Below are positions 9,960 to 18,826 of a stretch of DNA of 36,793 nt, in pieces. Below the pieces are notes generated by a model, which saw only the letters and a list, made by a program, of their open reading frames with translations, had not been told where the DNA came from and made no database searches. Where the stretch lies: positions 1 through 36,793 of the forward strand of contig NZ_CAIWNH010000496.1 of assembly GCF_903913935.1 (NCBI RefSeq), in the 5' to 3' direction. This stretch comes from an uncultured Mucilaginibacter sp. Lineage in GTDB: Bacteria; Bacteroidota; Bacteroidia; Sphingobacteriales; Sphingobacteriaceae. Position numbers and translations under genes: made by a program. Position 1 is the stretch's first letter. Every line of letters begins with the position of its first letter.

Positions 9960-9964
9960 AAAAT

Positions 9965-10594
9965 TTGGAAGCTACATCGGTAAAGATCCTGTTTTTTGAT
10001 ATAGGAGGCGTGCTGCTGAGCAATGGCTGGGGGCACGAGTCGCGCAAAGAGGCTGCTGAAAAATTTGGTCTTGATTATGAGGAGGTAAACGCGCTTCACA
10101 GTTTCATCTTTAACGTTTATGAAATTGGCAGCATCAGTTTAGATGAATACCTTGATACGGTGGTTTTTAATCATCCGCGCGATTTCGCGCGCGAAGATTT
10201 CAAGGAATTTATTTACCGGCAGAGCATCGAACTGCCCGATACGTTAAAGTGGCTGAAAGAATGGCGGAAAACCTGTGGTTTCAGAATTATCTCCATCAAC
10301 AATGAGGGCAAGGAATTAAACGACTACCGGGTAAAAAAGTTCAAACTGCACGAATGTTTTGATTCCTTTATCTCCTCCTGCGAGGTAAAAATGCGCAAAC
10401 CAGACCCGGGTATATTTAAACTGGCAATGGGTGTAGCACTGGCCCAGCCCAGCCAGTGTGTTTATTTTGATGACAGGATCATGTTTGTAAGGGCCGCCCA
10501 GAAATTGGGGATCCGGTCTTTCCAGCATGCCGATTTTGAATCGACCAAAAGAATATTAGAAGAACTTAAACAAGAAACATTCCAACCAAAATGA
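9965..10594 (+). CDS. HAD superfamily hydrolase (HAD-IA, epoxide-hydrolase-N/YihX-like)
   Basis: ILFFDIGGVLLSNGWG (motif I, DxGGVL), SINNEG (motif II region), K in VKMRKPDPGIF, YFDDR (motif IV). TTG start; stop overlaps the ATG of gnd (ATGA). Confidence 0.85.
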   Translation: MEATSVKILFFDIGGVLLSNGWGHESRKEAAEKFGLDYEEVNALHSFIFNVYEIGSISLDEYLDTVVFNHPRDFAREDFKEFIYRQSIELPDTLKWLKEWRKTCGFRIISINNEGKELNDYRVKKFKLHECFDSFISSCEVKMRKPDPGIFKLAMGVALAQPSQCVYFDDRIMFVRAAQKLGIRSFQHADFESTKRILEELKQETFQPK

Positions 10595-12015
10595 GCAATA
10601 CATCAAATAAATATGCTTTCGGCATGATAGGCCTGGGCACCATGGGCCGCAGCCTGTTGCTTAACATGGCCGATCATGGCTATGCCGTGGCGGGCCATGA
10701 TAAAGACGCAGCGAAAGTTGCATCGCTGAACGAAGAAGGAAAAGATAAGGATGTTAAAGGTTTTGGGGATGCAAAAGAATTTGTGCAAAGCCTTACCACC
10801 CCGCGTGCCATTATGATGCTGGTACCGGCAGGCAAAATTGTTGACAGTGTTATAGCTGAACTTACCCCGCTTTTAGATAAAGGCGATATCCTTATCGACG
10901 GCGGTAACTCGCATTTTACTGATACCAACCGCCGCGTGGATGAACTGGAAGCTATTGGCCTCCATTTTTTCGGCATGGGTGTTTCAGGTGGCGAGGAAGG
11001 CGCACGCCGCGGCCCCAGCATGATGCCGGGCGGCGACAAGGATGCCTATAATGTAATGAAACCGATTTTCGAAGCTATTGCTGCTAAGGTAGATGGCGCA
11101 CCTTGCGTTACCTACATAGGGCCCGGCGCTTCTGGTCACTTTGTAAAGATGGTGCATAATGGTATTGAATATGGCCTGATGCAATTGATTGCTGAGTCGT
11201 ACGAGATCATGAAAACCGGCCTGCAAATGGATAATGAGGCTATCGGCGCAGTTTTCACTAAATGGAATGAAGGAAGGTTAAAGTCGTTCCTGATAGATAT
11301 CACCAAAGATATTTTTGCTTATAAAGCAACCGGTGCTGATCACCTTTTACTGGACGACATTAAGGATGAGGCCAAAGCAAAAGGCACCGGTAAATGGACA
11401 TCACAGGTAGCTATGGACCTGCAGGCCCCGATCCCTACGATCGACTCCGCTGTTTCAATGCGCGACCTATCGAAATACAAAGCACTTCGTGTGCAGGCAT
11501 CCGATTTGTACAGCAAAGACGCACCGGTACTGAATGTGGATACCGATGCTTTTCTATCTGCACTGGAGCAGGCATTTTATTTTACGATGATCATCAGCTA
11601 TGCCCAGGGCATGCATATGCTCGAACGGGCTTCTGAAGAATTTAAGTACGACCTTAAACTTGGTGAGATAGCCAGGATCTGGCGCGGCGGATGTATTATC
11701 CGCTCTGCATTTTTGAATGATATTTTCAACGCGTACGAAAAGAACAGTAAACTGGAACACCTGCTGCTGGATCAGCATGTTCATGATCTTGTAAGCGAAA
11801 CTGTACAAGGCGCCAGGACAGTTTTATCGGCAACTATTGCTGCCGGCATAGCGGCGCCTGCTTTTACAGCGTCATTAAGTTATTTTGATAATTTCCGTAC
11901 CAAAAGGATGCCGTCAAACCTAACCCAGGCGCAGCGTGATTATTTTGGCGCTCATACCTATGAGCTGATCGGGAAAGAGGGCGTATTTCATACACAATGG
12001 GTAGAAAAGATATAG
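10591..12015 (+). CDS. gnd: 6-phosphogluconate dehydrogenase, NADP-dependent decarboxylating
   Basis: GMIGLGTMGRSLLLNMADHGYAVAGHD Rossmann motif, IDGGNSHFTDTNRR, GMGVSGGEEGARRGPSMMPGG, GHFVKMVHNGIEYGLMQLIAE, AQRDYFGAHTYE. Confidence 0.97.
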   Translation: MSNTSNKYAFGMIGLGTMGRSLLLNMADHGYAVAGHDKDAAKVASLNEEGKDKDVKGFGDAKEFVQSLTTPRAIMMLVPAGKIVDSVIAELTPLLDKGDILIDGGNSHFTDTNRRVDELEAIGLHFFGMGVSGGEEGARRGPSMMPGGDKDAYNVMKPIFEAIAAKVDGAPCVTYIGPGASGHFVKMVHNGIEYGLMQLIAESYEIMKTGLQMDNEAIGAVFTKWNEGRLKSFLIDITKDIFAYKATGADHLLLDDIKDEAKAKGTGKWTSQVAMDLQAPIPTIDSAVSMRDLSKYKALRVQASDLYSKDAPVLNVDTDAFLSALEQAFYFTMIISYAQGMHMLERASEEFKYDLKLGEIARIWRGGCIIRSAFLNDIFNAYEKNSKLEHLLLDQHVHDLVSETVQGARTVLSATIAAGIAAPAFTASLSYFDNFRTKRMPSNLTQAQRDYFGAHTYELIGKEGVFHTQWVEKI

Positions 12016-13548
12016 ATGGCTACTAAAAACGAAAAAATGAACTCAAGCATAAAAACAGAACCAACTGTATTTATCATTTTCGGCGGTACTGGCGACCTTA
12101 CTTCAAGGAAAATTGCCCCTGCCCTTTATAATTTATTTTTGGACGGCTGGTTGCCGGCCCAATATTCCATTATTGGTACAGGCCGCACCAAGTTTACTGA
12201 CGAGCAATTTAGCGAGAACCTGTTAAAGGATATTAACCAGTTTTCGCGCAGCGGAAAAGCTGACCCGAAAAAATGGGCTGAGTTTTCAAAAAATATCCAC
12301 TACCAGGTTTCAGATATCAATGATTTTGAAACCTATAAAGAATTTGGAAAACGGGTAGAAGAGCACAATGCCGAATGGAAAACACAGGCCAATGTGATCT
12401 ACTATCTCGCGGTATCGCCAAACTTTTTCCCGATCATCGCCTCCAATATCTCCAAAGCAAAATTAGCCGAAGACCCCGATCGTGTAAGGATAGTAATTGA
12501 AAAACCGTTCGGGCACGACCTGGAAACAGCCAAAGAACTGAATAAATTACTTTCGGGTATTTTCAACGAGTGCCAGATCTATCGTATAGATCATTACCTG
12601 GGCAAAGAAACTGTGCAGAATATTATGGCTTTCCGTTTTGCCAACTCTATTATGGAACCGCTATGGAACCGTAATTATATCGAGCACGTACAGATTTCGG
12701 TAACCGAGCAATTGGGAGTTGAAGAGCGCGGCGATTATTACGATGGCGCAGGCGCTATGCGCGATATGATCCAGAACCACTTATTGCAATTACTTTGCCA
12801 CATAGCGATGGAACCACCGGTTAGCTTTAACGCTGATGAGGTGCGCAACCGCAAAGTGGATGTTTTAAAAGCCATGCGCAGGTTTGGGCCCGATGATGTG
12901 CGGATGTCTGCCGTGCGTGGCCAATATGCCAGCGGCTGGATGCAGGGCAAGGAAGTGCCGGGCTACCGCGAAGAACCTAAAGTTGACCCTGAATCAAATA
13001 CCGAAACTTTTGCTGCAGTTAAGTTTTTTGTAGATAACTGGCGCTGGCAAAACGTACCCTTTTATGTGCGGACCGGTAAACGCATGCACCAGTCTGCATC
13101 GGTAATTACCATACAATTTAAGGATGTACCGCACCTGATCTTCCCGACGGAAGCTGCCGAAAGCTGGCAGCAAAACAGGCTGATCATCAGCATCCAGCCA
13201 GAAATGAGCATTCGTTTGCAAGTGCAGGCCAAACGCCCGGGTTTAGATATGGTGCTAAACACCGTGGATATGGTGTTTGATTATAAAGGCACCTACACTA
13301 CACAGCCCCCTGAAGCGTATGAAACCCTGATATTGGATACCATGCTGGGCGATCAAACGCTGTTTATGCGCGGCGACCAGGTAGAAGCTGCATGGGAACT
13401 GATCATGCCGATTTTAAGTACATGGCAAACGAAAAAAAGTTTGAATTTCCCTAATTATTCAGCTGATTCATGGGGCCCTGAGTCTGCCGAAGCGCTGATT
13501 GCAAGGGATGGTTTTAACTGGTTTACGTTGCCGATAAGCAAAAAGTAG
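12016..13548 (+). CDS. zwf: glucose-6-phosphate 1-dehydrogenase
   Basis: FIIFGGTGDLTSRKIAPALYNL, RIDHYLGKETVQNIMAFRFAN, VRTGKRMHQSASVITIQFK. Confidence 0.97.
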   Translation: MATKNEKMNSSIKTEPTVFIIFGGTGDLTSRKIAPALYNLFLDGWLPAQYSIIGTGRTKFTDEQFSENLLKDINQFSRSGKADPKKWAEFSKNIHYQVSDINDFETYKEFGKRVEEHNAEWKTQANVIYYLAVSPNFFPIIASNISKAKLAEDPDRVRIVIEKPFGHDLETAKELNKLLSGIFNECQIYRIDHYLGKETVQNIMAFRFANSIMEPLWNRNYIEHVQISVTEQLGVEERGDYYDGAGAMRDMIQNHLLQLLCHIAMEPPVSFNADEVRNRKVDVLKAMRRFGPDDVRMSAVRGQYASGWMQGKEVPGYREEPKVDPESNTETFAAVKFFVDNWRWQNVPFYVRTGKRMHQSASVITIQFKDVPHLIFPTEAAESWQQNRLIISIQPEMSIRLQVQAKRPGLDMVLNTVDMVFDYKGTYTTQPPEAYETLILDTMLGDQTLFMRGDQVEAAWELIMPILSTWQTKKSLNFPNYSADSWGPESAEALIARDGFNWFTLPISKK

Positions 13549-13554
13549 TTGATT

Positions 13555-13591
13555 AAGTCCGAAAGTCGGGAAAGTCAGTAAAGTCCGAAAG
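13555..13591. repeat. short degenerate repeat of aagtccgaaag type
   Basis: aagtccgaaag at 13555-13565 and 13581-13591, with related aaagtcgggaaagtcag between, in the zwf-pgl spacer. Confidence 0.5.
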
Positions 13592-13636
13592 ATGAATACT
13601 GTTTTAATTCTCAACTAACGTCTGATCCTTAAACAA

Positions 13637-14362
13637 ATGGAACTAAATATTTTCAATAACGAAAACGAGGTGCTTGCTGCCCTGGCGGCGCACTTTGTTA
13701 AAGTTGCGAACGAAGCCATTGCCGCAAAAGGTAAGTTTTCTGTAGCGCTGTCGGGTGGTAGTTCACCCAAAAAACTTTATGAACTGCTGGCCTCTGATTA
13801 CGAGGACAAGCTGGAATGGGACGAAGTTTATTTCTTTTTTGGGGATGAGCGCAACGTGCCGCAAACCGATAAGGACAGCAATTACCTGATGGCCAAAAAC
13901 GCATTATTCGCGCCGTTGCTGATCGATCCAGACCATATATTTCCGGTTGATACCGGCCTCGGCCCGAAAGAGGCTGCCGCAAAGTACCAGGAAGTGATTG
14001 AAGATTTTTTTGATGAAGATGAACTGAGTTTCGACCTTGTATTGTTAGGCTTGGGCGATAACTCGCATACTGCATCTTTGTTCCCTTTTACCCCAGTTTT
14101 ACACGACAGGCTGCCCGGCGTGAGCGAGGTTTTTTTACCTGATCAAAATGTTTACCGCATTACCATGAATGCGCCACTTATCAATGAGGCCAAACATATT
14201 GCCTTTTTAGTTTACGGCGAGGGCAAGGCTGTTGCGGTGCAACATGTACTGGAAGACGACGAGGATATAGAAGAATACCCGGCGCAGCTGATTGAACCCA
14301 TCGTAGGAGAAATTGAATGGTTTATGGATACAGCGGCAGCGGAGTTGCTTGAAAATAACTAA
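13637..14362 (+). CDS. pgl: 6-phosphogluconolactonase (DevB/SOL type)
   Basis: FSVALSGGSSPKKLYELLA, VYFFFGDERNVPQTDKDSNYLMAK, LVLLGLGDNSHTASLFPFTP. Confidence 0.94.
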   Translation: MELNIFNNENEVLAALAAHFVKVANEAIAAKGKFSVALSGGSSPKKLYELLASDYEDKLEWDEVYFFFGDERNVPQTDKDSNYLMAKNALFAPLLIDPDHIFPVDTGLGPKEAAAKYQEVIEDFFDEDELSFDLVLLGLGDNSHTASLFPFTPVLHDRLPGVSEVFLPDQNVYRITMNAPLINEAKHIAFLVYGEGKAVAVQHVLEDDEDIEEYPAQLIEPIVGEIEWFMDTAAAELLENN

Positions 14363-14367
14363 ATTTT

Positions 14368-15153
14368 CTACTTTGGAATCTGGGCAATGAGCCATTGCGC
14401 TACATCATTCGCGGCCTTGTCATTTTCAAACCCTGCCGGTAATCTACCATTGGTATACTCATTATAAAACCAGGGATCGCCGACGGCAAAAACCGTTCCC
14501 TTACCATATTTAGCAATGGCGATGATCACAGCGCCATTGCTGTTTTTCAGACCTGCTTTAGCCGGAAGGCTGATGCCGATAGAACAGACATCCTTCATAA
14601 ATATTTTACGGGCGGTTTTAAAAACTGGGTTTCCGGCAGTCACTACTGTACCGTCATCAATGTGCTGATCATTGATCACATGGTTTTGCAAATCATCATT
14701 AAAATGCATTCCGAACTTAGCCGCCAGGTTATTAAAATGTGGCAATTCAACATTAGCGCTGTCATTGGCCAACATTAATAATACACCACCTTTTTTTACC
14801 CAGGCGGCAATTTGTCCGGCATCAATTGCCTCAATATAATTAGGGTCGGGGCTTTCTTTTTTTGTATCCGGGTCAACTATGATATAAATAGCCGTTCCCT
14901 TTAAATTATTTAATGTTGGTGCTGCACCAAGTGTATCCAAATGTGCGCCTGCTCGTTTAAAAGCATCGCCAAAAATGGAAAACCCGGTGCCCGTTTTGTC
15001 TTCCCATGTATAATGATACCGCCCTGTTTTTCCTGCAGCCGTTTGACGTACTTCGTGATTAAAATAATAATCAAGCGTAACCTTTTGTGCTTTGGCAACA
15101 AAGGCGCTGACCGCTAAAAGCAGCCCTATAATGATCGCATATTTTATTTTCAT
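14368..15153 (-). CDS. secreted protein resembling the accessory (DUF4350-like) domain of GH88/GH105 unsaturated rhamnogalacturonyl hydrolases
   Basis: Signal peptide MKIKYAIIIGLLLAVSAFVAKAQ, then KVTLDYYFNHEVRQTAAGKTGRYHYTWEDKTGTGFSIFGDAFKRAGAHLDTL...YIIVDPDTKKESPDPNYIEAIDAGQIAAWVKKGGVLLMLAND. Domain recognition is from memory. Confidence 0.6.
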   Translation of the reverse strand: MKIKYAIIIGLLLAVSAFVAKAQKVTLDYYFNHEVRQTAAGKTGRYHYTWEDKTGTGFSIFGDAFKRAGAHLDTLGAAPTLNNLKGTAIYIIVDPDTKKESPDPNYIEAIDAGQIAAWVKKGGVLLMLANDSANVELPHFNNLAAKFGMHFNDDLQNHVINDQHIDDGTVVTAGNPVFKTARKIFMKDVCSIGISLPAKAGLKNSNGAVIIAIAKYGKGTVFAVGDPWFYNEYTNGRLPAGFENDKAANDVAQWLIAQIPK

Positions 15154-15219
15154 TATAGGGCAAATTAGCGATATCTATCCTGTCTGCCAAAATTTATGAC
15201 ATAGGATACCTTTAATATA

Positions 15220-15651
15220 TTATTTTGGAATTTGTTCGGGTTTAATAATTACCCCTCCGCTTAAAACTACATCACTTAAAAAACCCGAACAAATTCCTTT
15301 TATAACTACTGTTGAATCCGCAGAACCCAATGTTATGCCTGGCTTTAAAGTGCAAAAAACGTTCGCAAAAGCGTCTCCGCTCTTTAAGGTCACCGTTGTA
15401 TTACCCGCCTGGTCTGCTTTTTTTGACAAAATGGTGCCTGTTACCTGTACCGCCTTGTTTAAGTACCTGGTATTTGCATTTTTCTCGTTGGTTTGATAAT
15501 CCTTAACGATTTGAACCGACGTAACATTGATAGCGTCTTCATTTACCACATCTCTATGGTGTGATTCAGAGTAAGGGAAAACGTAATACCACACCCCAAA
15601 GGCACCAACTAAAATGACAGCCAATGCAATTAATATGATCTTCTTTTTCAT
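15220..15651 (-). CDS. OB-fold (tRNA_anti-like) membrane-anchored protein
   Basis: Likely start MKKKIILIALAVILVGAFGVWYYVFPYSESHHRD at 15651. ..RYLNKAVQVTGTILSKKADQAGNTTVTLKSGDAFANVFCTL... matches Bacteroidota OB-fold proteins. Confidence 0.7.
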   Translation of the reverse strand: MKKKIILIALAVILVGAFGVWYYVFPYSESHHRDVVNEDAINVTSVQIVKDYQTNEKNANTRYLNKAVQVTGTILSKKADQAGNTTVTLKSGDAFANVFCTLKPGITLGSADSTVVIKGICSGFLSDVVLSGGVIIKPEQIPK

Positions 15652-15661
15652 TTTGTAATGT

Positions 15662-16594
15662 TTATTGATTGTGTTTAACCACCGTAAATACCCTTGAAAT
15701 ATTAAAGCCCAAATGGATGCCTCCATTGCTCCACTGGCTGTTGGTTTGGGTAATAAAGCTGCTTTCGTTTATGCCGGTTGAGTTGGTGAAGAAGAACTGG
15801 AATACGTGCCCGCCTGTTTCAATATCAAAGCCGAGTGACATCGCATCATAGGTGCCCTGGAACTTCGTAACCTGGTAGTAATATTCGCCGGTAAAGTTTA
15901 CCCTTTTGGAAAGCCTTATTCTAAAACCAGTGCCGACTGAATACAGATCATTGGGCGTTGCTTTTGTCGGAACAATATTATAGTGTACCATGGTTGGCAC
16001 AAACTGGATCGAAAAATAGTCGCCAAATTTGCGTGCAATGATCAATTGATTGGTGAAATTAAAGTGATCAGAGCTATTGATTGCATACACTGTTGGCTGG
16101 TCTTTTATCGTACGCCAAACTGCGTCCGAACTCAGACTCAGGGATATAGGCATGGCCGCTCTGCCGGTAGACTGCCTCAGGATCCTGAATTTGTAAAAGG
16201 CATCAAACTCTTTATTGTAAGTGCTGCGGCCTATACCAACTTCAAGCCTGTTACTAATGCCGTAGTCTAACCCTAAACGCATGGTTGCCTGGTCAAGGCC
16301 GTAAAAATTATAGGACCCGGTATTTACCAAACCAAACCTGTGTGAGATCTTCACGTCCAGAATACCGGCGCCAGTGTTTTCGATAGACTGGCTGTTCACA
16401 ATCCGGGTTGTTTTAAATGTTGAGGTAACTATATCGGTTGTTTCTTTTGCATCTTTTTTGTCCTGTTCATCCTGCTGCTTAAACAAGTCGACGTTTTGCG
16501 CACTTGTTACAATTGGCAAAAAGTAAAAACAGGCTAAAAGTATGGCACCAACTACGTTGCGTACCCTGATGTTATTGTGAGTGATGTTCTTCAT
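15662..16594 (-). CDS. DUF5777-like outer-membrane beta-barrel protein
   Basis: Signal peptide, then alternating amphipathic strands: TRIVNSQSIENTGAGILDVKISHRFGLVNTGSYNFYGLDQATMRLGLDYGISNRLEVGIGRSTYNKEFDAFYKFRILRQ. Confidence 0.78.
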   Translation of the reverse strand: MKNITHNNIRVRNVVGAILLACFYFLPIVTSAQNVDLFKQQDEQDKKDAKETTDIVTSTFKTTRIVNSQSIENTGAGILDVKISHRFGLVNTGSYNFYGLDQATMRLGLDYGISNRLEVGIGRSTYNKEFDAFYKFRILRQSTGRAAMPISLSLSSDAVWRTIKDQPTVYAINSSDHFNFTNQLIIARKFGDYFSIQFVPTMVHYNIVPTKATPNDLYSVGTGFRIRLSKRVNFTGEYYYQVTKFQGTYDAMSLGFDIETGGHVFQFFFTNSTGINESSFITQTNSQWSNGGIHLGFNISRVFTVVKHNQ

Positions 16595-16629
16595 AGTGCT
16601 GAGTGCTTTAATTATAGTTTCGTTTGAGT

Positions 16630-17001
16630 TTAGTTGTTTGGCGTTCCGCTATTGATCCAAGCCTGGATTGTCTGGATTTCGCATGAACCTAGTTGTGATC
16701 CGCTAAGCGGCATAGCGGGTATTCCCCCGGTACGATTTATAGAATTCATCAGTTGCCCGTTAGTAACATATGCTTTTACAATAGTATAGTTATCCAGGGC
16801 AATCCCCCCCCCGGCAACCGCGCTTCCGCTATGGCAGGTGTAGCAATTCGAGCTAAGTATCGTTTTTACGGATACGCTGTACGTTACGCCTGTTAAATTA
16901 CACGCGGTTTGGGGGTAAACCAAGTCTGCATGATCGTAATAGCAACCTGAAGCACATAAAACAAAGAGTATTAAACCAAAAATATATCGCATGACATTCA
17001 A
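16630..17001 (-). CDS. small c-type-cytochrome-like lipoprotein (copy 1 of type A)
   Basis: Lipobox-like FVLCASGC, heme motif CYTCH, candidate distal Met in GGIPAMPLSGSQLGSC, C-terminal IQAWINSGTPNN. Confidence 0.75.
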   Translation of the reverse strand: MNVMRYIFGLILFVLCASGCYYDHADLVYPQTACNLTGVTYSVSVKTILSSNCYTCHSGSAVAGGGIALDNYTIVKAYVTNGQLMNSINRTGGIPAMPLSGSQLGSCEIQTIQAWINSGTPNN

Positions 17002-17004
17002 AAT

Positions 17005-17682
17005 TTATTGAGGACAACCATTGTTGATCCATTTAGTAATTTGTTTAACCTGGCAGCTGCTTAGCGGGCCGGATGGCGGCATATTCATTGCCGGTAAAGC
17101 TGATGTATAATTAATACCGGCCAGGAAACTGGCTTTCAGTGAAGTACCAGCCGACTTCGCACTGGCATAATCACTTAATACTACGTTTCCGGAGCCCGGC
17201 GCTACACCATGACAACCATTGCAATAGGTAGAAAATATCTGCGAAACGCCGTTGCTATAAGTAGTTTTGGTGGTATCGCAGGTAGCTGTTGCACATGATG
17301 TATTTAAAGCCCCCTGATTGATCCACTTTGCAATCGTAGCCGTTTGGGCGGCAGTTAATTTGGGCGAATTGCCCGGCGGCATTGAACCATTCTGAATCAC
17401 ACTGTAATATTTGCTCGGTCCGGTATTAAAAGGAACAATTCCCTGCATGATATTATTATAGGTAGTTAAGTTCAATATTCGATCCTCGCCATTATTTTTC
17501 CCGTCATGACATCCGGTACTTGCGCAATACGTTTGAAATAAGGGCAAGACATCCGACTGAAAGCATACAGTGTCTCCTTTCGCAATTGGACCGCTGCTCG
17601 TATTGTACGGAACCACGCGATCATGTGTACATGAATAGAGTACTGCCACGGTAATGGTTATCATAATTAGTGCCTTTCTCAT
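17005..17682 (-). CDS. di-heme c-type-cytochrome-like lipoprotein (copy 1 of type B)
   Basis: Lipobox VAVLYSC. CASTGCH (CX4CH) and CNGCH (CXXCH) motifs. Candidate Met ligands in GSMPPGNSPKLT and MNMPPSGPLSSCQVKQITKWINNGC. Confidence 0.75.
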   Translation of the reverse strand: MRKALIMITITVAVLYSCTHDRVVPYNTSSGPIAKGDTVCFQSDVLPLFQTYCASTGCHDGKNNGEDRILNLTTYNNIMQGIVPFNTGPSKYYSVIQNGSMPPGNSPKLTAAQTATIAKWINQGALNTSCATATCDTTKTTYSNGVSQIFSTYCNGCHGVAPGSGNVVLSDYASAKSAGTSLKASFLAGINYTSALPAMNMPPSGPLSSCQVKQITKWINNGCPQ

Positions 17683-17901
17683 AACAGATTTGTTTAAATC
17701 CCGGAACTTTACTTTTTAAAATCGGAGGAAAAATGAAAAGGTAGAAAACCCTGTTTTTTTTTCGTCTGAAGGGTTAATAAATTAATAGTACAAATCTATC
17801 GGTACCTATCTTTCCTTAAAATGACCCCAGTCATTCCAAATTATGAGATTAGGCAGATTTAAAATGCTCAATATTCAACCTGCCTCTGATCTGCTCTCAT
17901 T

Positions 17902-18441
17902 TTAGTCATAGGCACAGTTAATCGTTATTTCCACTTCGCTGGCTATCTTTTCACCAATGTATAGGCCGGTAATGCCATATTCCTTAATCTTTATTTTAAA
18001 AGATCCTGTTATCGTTGGCTTGCCTCCGGAAATTGTCATTAGGCCGCTGGCAGTAACTTTTTGCGAAACGCCATGCAGAGACAAACTACCATCAATATTT
18101 ATGGGATATTTGCCGTCTTTGGAAAAGTTAATGGTCGCCGCATTTGTAATAAAACCCTTAAATTCAGCTTTGGGAATTTTGGAGCTCTCCAGGTAGTTTT
18201 CATTAAAATGATCTTCCATCAGCTGATTATCAAACCGGAAGCTTTTGATTAACGCGCTAAAAACGATCTGGCCTGTTTTATCAACCATCTTACTGTCAAC
18301 CTGGTTATTAGTGGCGGCAACGTTTTCAAGCGCCGTACTGGCATTAAATCTTATTTGCCCGGTTTTTGTTGAATATATTTTTTGCGCATGCAGCGTAAAA
18401 CTTACGCCCGTAAGCAATAGAGAAAAAATTAGCTTATTCAT
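17902..18441 (-). CDS. YceI-like family protein
   Basis: Signal peptide, then IYSTKTGQIRFNAS...VFSALIKSFRFDNQLMEDHFNENYLESSKIPKAEFKGFI...DGSLSLHGVSQKVTASGLM: YceI-type lipocalin-like fold. Confidence 0.88.
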   Translation of the reverse strand: MNKLIFSLLLTGVSFTLHAQKIYSTKTGQIRFNASTALENVAATNNQVDSKMVDKTGQIVFSALIKSFRFDNQLMEDHFNENYLESSKIPKAEFKGFITNAATINFSKDGKYPINIDGSLSLHGVSQKVTASGLMTISGGKPTITGSFKIKIKEYGITGLYIGEKIASEVEITINCAYD

Positions 18442-18451
18442 TTTGTTAAGT

Positions 18452-18814
18452 TTAATTGTTTGGTGTTCCGTTACTGATCCATTTCTGAATCGTTGATATT
18501 TCGCAGGAGCTTAATTGTGAACCGCTCAGTGGCATTCCGGGGATTCCTCCGGTATGATTGATCGAATTCATTAATTGTCCGTTGGTTACATATTTTTTTA
18601 CAGCGTTATAATTATCCAATACCACACCTGCACCTGCAGAGGCATTACCACTGTGGCAGCTGTAACAGCTAGCATGAAGAATCCCTGTTACCGATATGCT
18701 GTAAGTCACCTTAGTTAAATCACACGTCGTTTGAGGATAAACCAGGCTGGCACGGTCATAATAGCAGCTGCTAATACTCAACATTAGGAGTATTAATACA
18801 AAAATATATCGCAT
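18452..18814 (-). CDS. small c-type-cytochrome-like lipoprotein (copy 2 of type A)
   Basis: Close paralogue of 16630-17001: YYDRASLVYPQTTCDLTKVTYSISVTGILHASCYSCHSG...INHTGGIPGMPLSGSQLSSCEISTIQKWISNGTPNN. Confidence 0.75.
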   Translation of the reverse strand: MRYIFVLILLMLSISSCYYDRASLVYPQTTCDLTKVTYSISVTGILHASCYSCHSGNASAGAGVVLDNYNAVKKYVTNGQLMNSINHTGGIPGMPLSGSQLSSCEISTIQKWISNGTPNN

Positions 18815-18826
18815 GGTTCTTTTTGC

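Noticed and set aside
13555-13591. CRISPR-like array
   Set aside because: Repeats are too short and degenerate with no regular spacers; no cas genes in the window.
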